DNA of 26,007 nucleotides, taken from assembly GCA_937892695.1 (NCBI GenBank), contig CALBJK010000088.1, positions 1 to 26,007 of the forward strand, given 5' to 3'. Below the pieces are notes generated by a model. It did not search any database, was not told the origin of the DNA, and saw only the letters and a list, made by a program, of their open reading frames with translations. This DNA comes from an uncultured Prevotella sp. (GTDB taxonomy: Bacteria > Bacteroidota > Bacteroidia > Bacteroidales > Bacteroidaceae). A program made the translations under genes and the position numbers. Of the stretch, positions 24,027 through 26,007 are shown piece after piece. The first letter of the stretch is position 1, and the number at the start of each line of letters is the position of its first letter.

Positions 24027-26007
24027 ATGAAACATTATGTAATGATGTTCCTTATGCTGATGCTGGCTTTTGACAGTACTTATGCTAAGAACGAGCAGCA
24101 GCAACAGCAGCAGATAATGGAAGTGACCGGTACTGTCACCGACGATCACAACGAACCGCTCATCGGTGTCACCGTACAGGTAAAGGACGCTGTAGGAATG
24201 GGAGCGATAACCAATGTGGACGGCCAGTTCAAGCTGAAAGTGCCGCAGTATTCTTACCTTGTTTTCTCCTACGTAGGTATGGAAGACAAGACAGTCTTCG
24301 TCAAAGAAGAACGTGTCATCAAGGTAGTGATGAAAGAAAGCAAGGAGAATGTTCTCGATGAAGTGACCGTAACCGGTACGGGTACGCAGAAGAAGATAAC
24401 CGTAACGGGAGCCGTCACCAATGTCGATGTGAGCGAACTGCGCACTCCGACTGCCAGCATCACCAACTCGTTTGCAGGCGTTGTGCCGGGTGTGTTTGCC
24501 CGTCAGGTGACAGGCCAGCCCGGTAACAACGTGTCAGAGTTCTGGATTCGCGGTATCTCAACGTTCGGTGCCGGTTCGTCGGCTCTGGTTCTGGTGGACG
24601 GCTTCGAGCGTAGTCTGAACGACATCAATGTCGAGGACATACAGACCTTCACCGTGCTGAAGGACGCATCGGCTACGGCCATCTACGGTTCGCGCGGTGC
24701 AAACGGTGTTGTGCTCATCACCACTAAACGCGGTAAGGAAGGCCGTACACGTATCAACGCCAAGGCCGAATACACTTACAGCACACGTACCAGTACGCCC
24801 GAGTTTGTCGGCGGTGTCGACTATGCACGTATGATGAACGAAGCTCTTACTACCCGTAACCGTCCGGCTGCCTACTCCGAATCGGATATCTTCCTCATCC
24901 AGCATCAGCTCGACCCCGAGCTTTATCCCGATGTCAACTGGACGGACATGCTCTTGAAAAAGGGCGCTCCTACCTACCGCGCCAATGTCGACTTCAACGG
25001 TGGCGGTGCTCTCGCACGCTATTTTGTATCACTCAGTTACGTCAACGAGGGCGGTATGTTCAAGACCGACGATGCCGTGAAAGACTATAACACCAACGCC
25101 AACTATAACCGTTGGAACTACCGCATGAATGTCGACATGAACATCACCCCGACCACTTTGCTGAAAGTGGGCGTGTCGGGAGCGATGGAGAAGCAGAATA
25201 GTTCGGCTTACGGCAACGATGCCATCTGGGCTAACATCATGGGCTACAATCCGGTGGCTTCGCCCGTAATGTACAAGAACGGACGCTATGGTGCGACTCA
25301 GGACAGAGTCGGCAATGCCACATATTCCAATCCTTGGGTAGCCGTGACCCAGCTCGGTTACAACCAGATGTGGAAGAACACCGTGCAGACCACAGCCAAC
25401 CTCGAACAGGATCTTGGCTTCATCACTAAAGGTTTGAAATTCATAGGCCGCTACGGTTTTGATATATACACCGGCAACAACAACCGCCATAGCCGGAGTC
25501 CGGAGACATGGAAAGTAGAACGCAAACGCGACGACTACGGCAACCTTGAGTTCACACGCCTTGTCAGCGAACAACTCATGTCTTCCTACCAGACTTCGGA
25601 AGGAAAGAAAAAGGAATATCTCGAAGCCGAACTCCACTACGACCGTATGTTCGGAGCCCATCAGGTAGGAGCAGTGCTGAAATACACTCAGGACAACGCC
25701 GTGAACAATACCGGCTTCGATTCAGGAGCTGACAATTACATGCGTACTACTCTCGGCATCGACCGCCGCCATCAGGGACTGGCCGGACGTTTCACCTACG
25801 GATGGAACTACCGCTACTATGTCGACTTCAATTTCGGCTACAACGGTTCGGAGAACTTCGCTACAGGAAACCAGTTCGGTTTCTTCCCTGCCTACTCTGT
25901 GGCATGGAACATCGGAGAAGAACCCTGGATAAAGAAACATGCCAAATGGATTGACATGTTCAAGGTTCGCTATTCTTACGGTAAGGTCGGCAACGACTAT
26001 CTTAGTA
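24027..26007 (+). CDS. SusC-like TonB-dependent outer-membrane receptor, 3'-truncated
   Basis: The gene starts at ATG 24027 and is open to the window end (660 codons visible; the family has about 1000). A signal peptide spans 1-20, ending TYA. Then come a Gln run (QQQQQQ at 24-29), a carboxypeptidase-regulatory-like domain (GTVTDDHNEPLIGVTV to about 95, SYVGME...), a TonB-box-like LDEVTVTG, and the plug domain with the SusC signatures FWIRGIST, LVLVDG and VLKDASATAIYGSRGANGVVLITTK. Beta-barrel strands follow. It should import oligosaccharides with TonB energy. It is co-transcribed with the preceding lipoprotein; a SusD gene would be expected downstream of the window. Confidence 0.96.
   Translation, partial: MKHYVMMFLMLMLAFDSTYAKNEQQQQQQIMEVTGTVTDDHNEPLIGVTVQVKDAVGMGAITNVDGQFKLKVPQYSYLVFSYVGMEDKTVFVKEERVIKVVMKESKENVLDEVTVTGTGTQKKITVTGAVTNVDVSELRTPTASITNSFAGVVPGVFARQVTGQPGNNVSEFWIRGISTFGAGSSALVLVDGFERSLNDINVEDIQTFTVLKDASATAIYGSRGANGVVLITTKRGKEGRTRINAKAEYTYSTRTSTPEFVGGVDYARMMNEALTTRNRPAAYSESDIFLIQHQLDPELYPDVNWTDMLLKKGAPTYRANVDFNGGGALARYFVSLSYVNEGGMFKTDDAVKDYNTNANYNRWNYRMNVDMNITPTTLLKVGVSGAMEKQNSSAYGNDAIWANIMGYNPVASPVMYKNGRYGATQDRVGNATYSNPWVAVTQLGYNQMWKNTVQTTANLEQDLGFITKGLKFIGRYGFDIYTGNNNRHSRSPETWKVERKRDDYGNLEFTRLVSEQLMSSYQTSEGKKKEYLEAELHYDRMFGAHQVGAVLKYTQDNAVNNTGFDSGADNYMRTTLGIDRRHQGLAGRFTYGWNYRYYVDFNFGYNGSENFATGNQFGFFPAYSVAWNIGEEPWIKKHAKWIDMFKVRYSYGKVGNDYLS

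Noticed and set aside
24090..24120. CAG-rich run in the SusC gene as a phase-variable repeat
   Set aside because: It is short (six Gln codons, with one CAA) and in frame, so length changes would not switch the gene off.

Overview
The window looks like the chromosome of a Bacteroidales bacterium, most likely a Prevotella-type member of the gut or oral flora. The reasons are an ATP-dependent PEP carboxykinase, a SusC-type TonB-dependent receptor next to a lipoprotein with an acidic export signal, Bacteroidetes-type -7 boxes (TAnnTTTG) before several genes, and few Shine-Dalgarno sequences. No rRNA, tRNA, CRISPR array or complete transposase was seen.

Layout. (1) 1-1388: the body of a FAD-dependent oxidoreductase whose start lies left of the window; the frame is open to the edge and spells what looks like a Tat signal. 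(2) 1389-2253: a frameshifted TPR-protein remnant and the first copy of a dispersed hairpin repeat. (3) 2254-6923: an SNF2-family helicase coupled to an unrecognised 619-627 aa partner, closed by a strong terminator facing pckA. (4) 7043-9616: divergent pckA and a uracil phosphoribosyltransferase gene with promoters in a 300 bp gap. (5) 9617-15801: the glutamate synthase genes gltB and gltD on the minus strand, followed by a possible 43-aa Cys-rich small protein. (6) 15948-18710: an AT-rich island with a compact operon of HTH controller, C5-cytosine methyltransferase and NotI-family restriction enzyme, flanked by decayed ORF fragments. (7) 18786-19838: a secreted PI-PLC-like protein. (8) 19839-20557: a gene-free stretch full of hairpin repeats. 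(9) 20648-21900: a small ABM-family monooxygenase coupled to a secreted GH43 glycosidase. (10) 21901-22582: a 34-bp perfect palindrome, an ORF remnant, a decayed repeat arm, and a promoter with a roughly 310-nt leader. (11) 22583 to the end: an IPT/TIG surface lipoprotein followed by a SusC-like receptor that runs off the window, probably the start of a glycan-uptake locus.

How the parts fit. pckA, upp and gltBD are housekeeping carbon and nitrogen metabolism. The restriction-modification operon, the SNF2 pair, the hairpin repeats and the ORF remnants are the accessory layer. The most interesting items are the three-gene NotI-type restriction-modification operon with a candidate controller operator, the family of roughly 105-117 bp inverted-repeat elements (five intact or decayed copies, one supplying the stop codon of the PI-PLC gene), the SNF2 helicase with its unknown partner, and the Cys-rich small ORF whose start codon lies in a hairpin.
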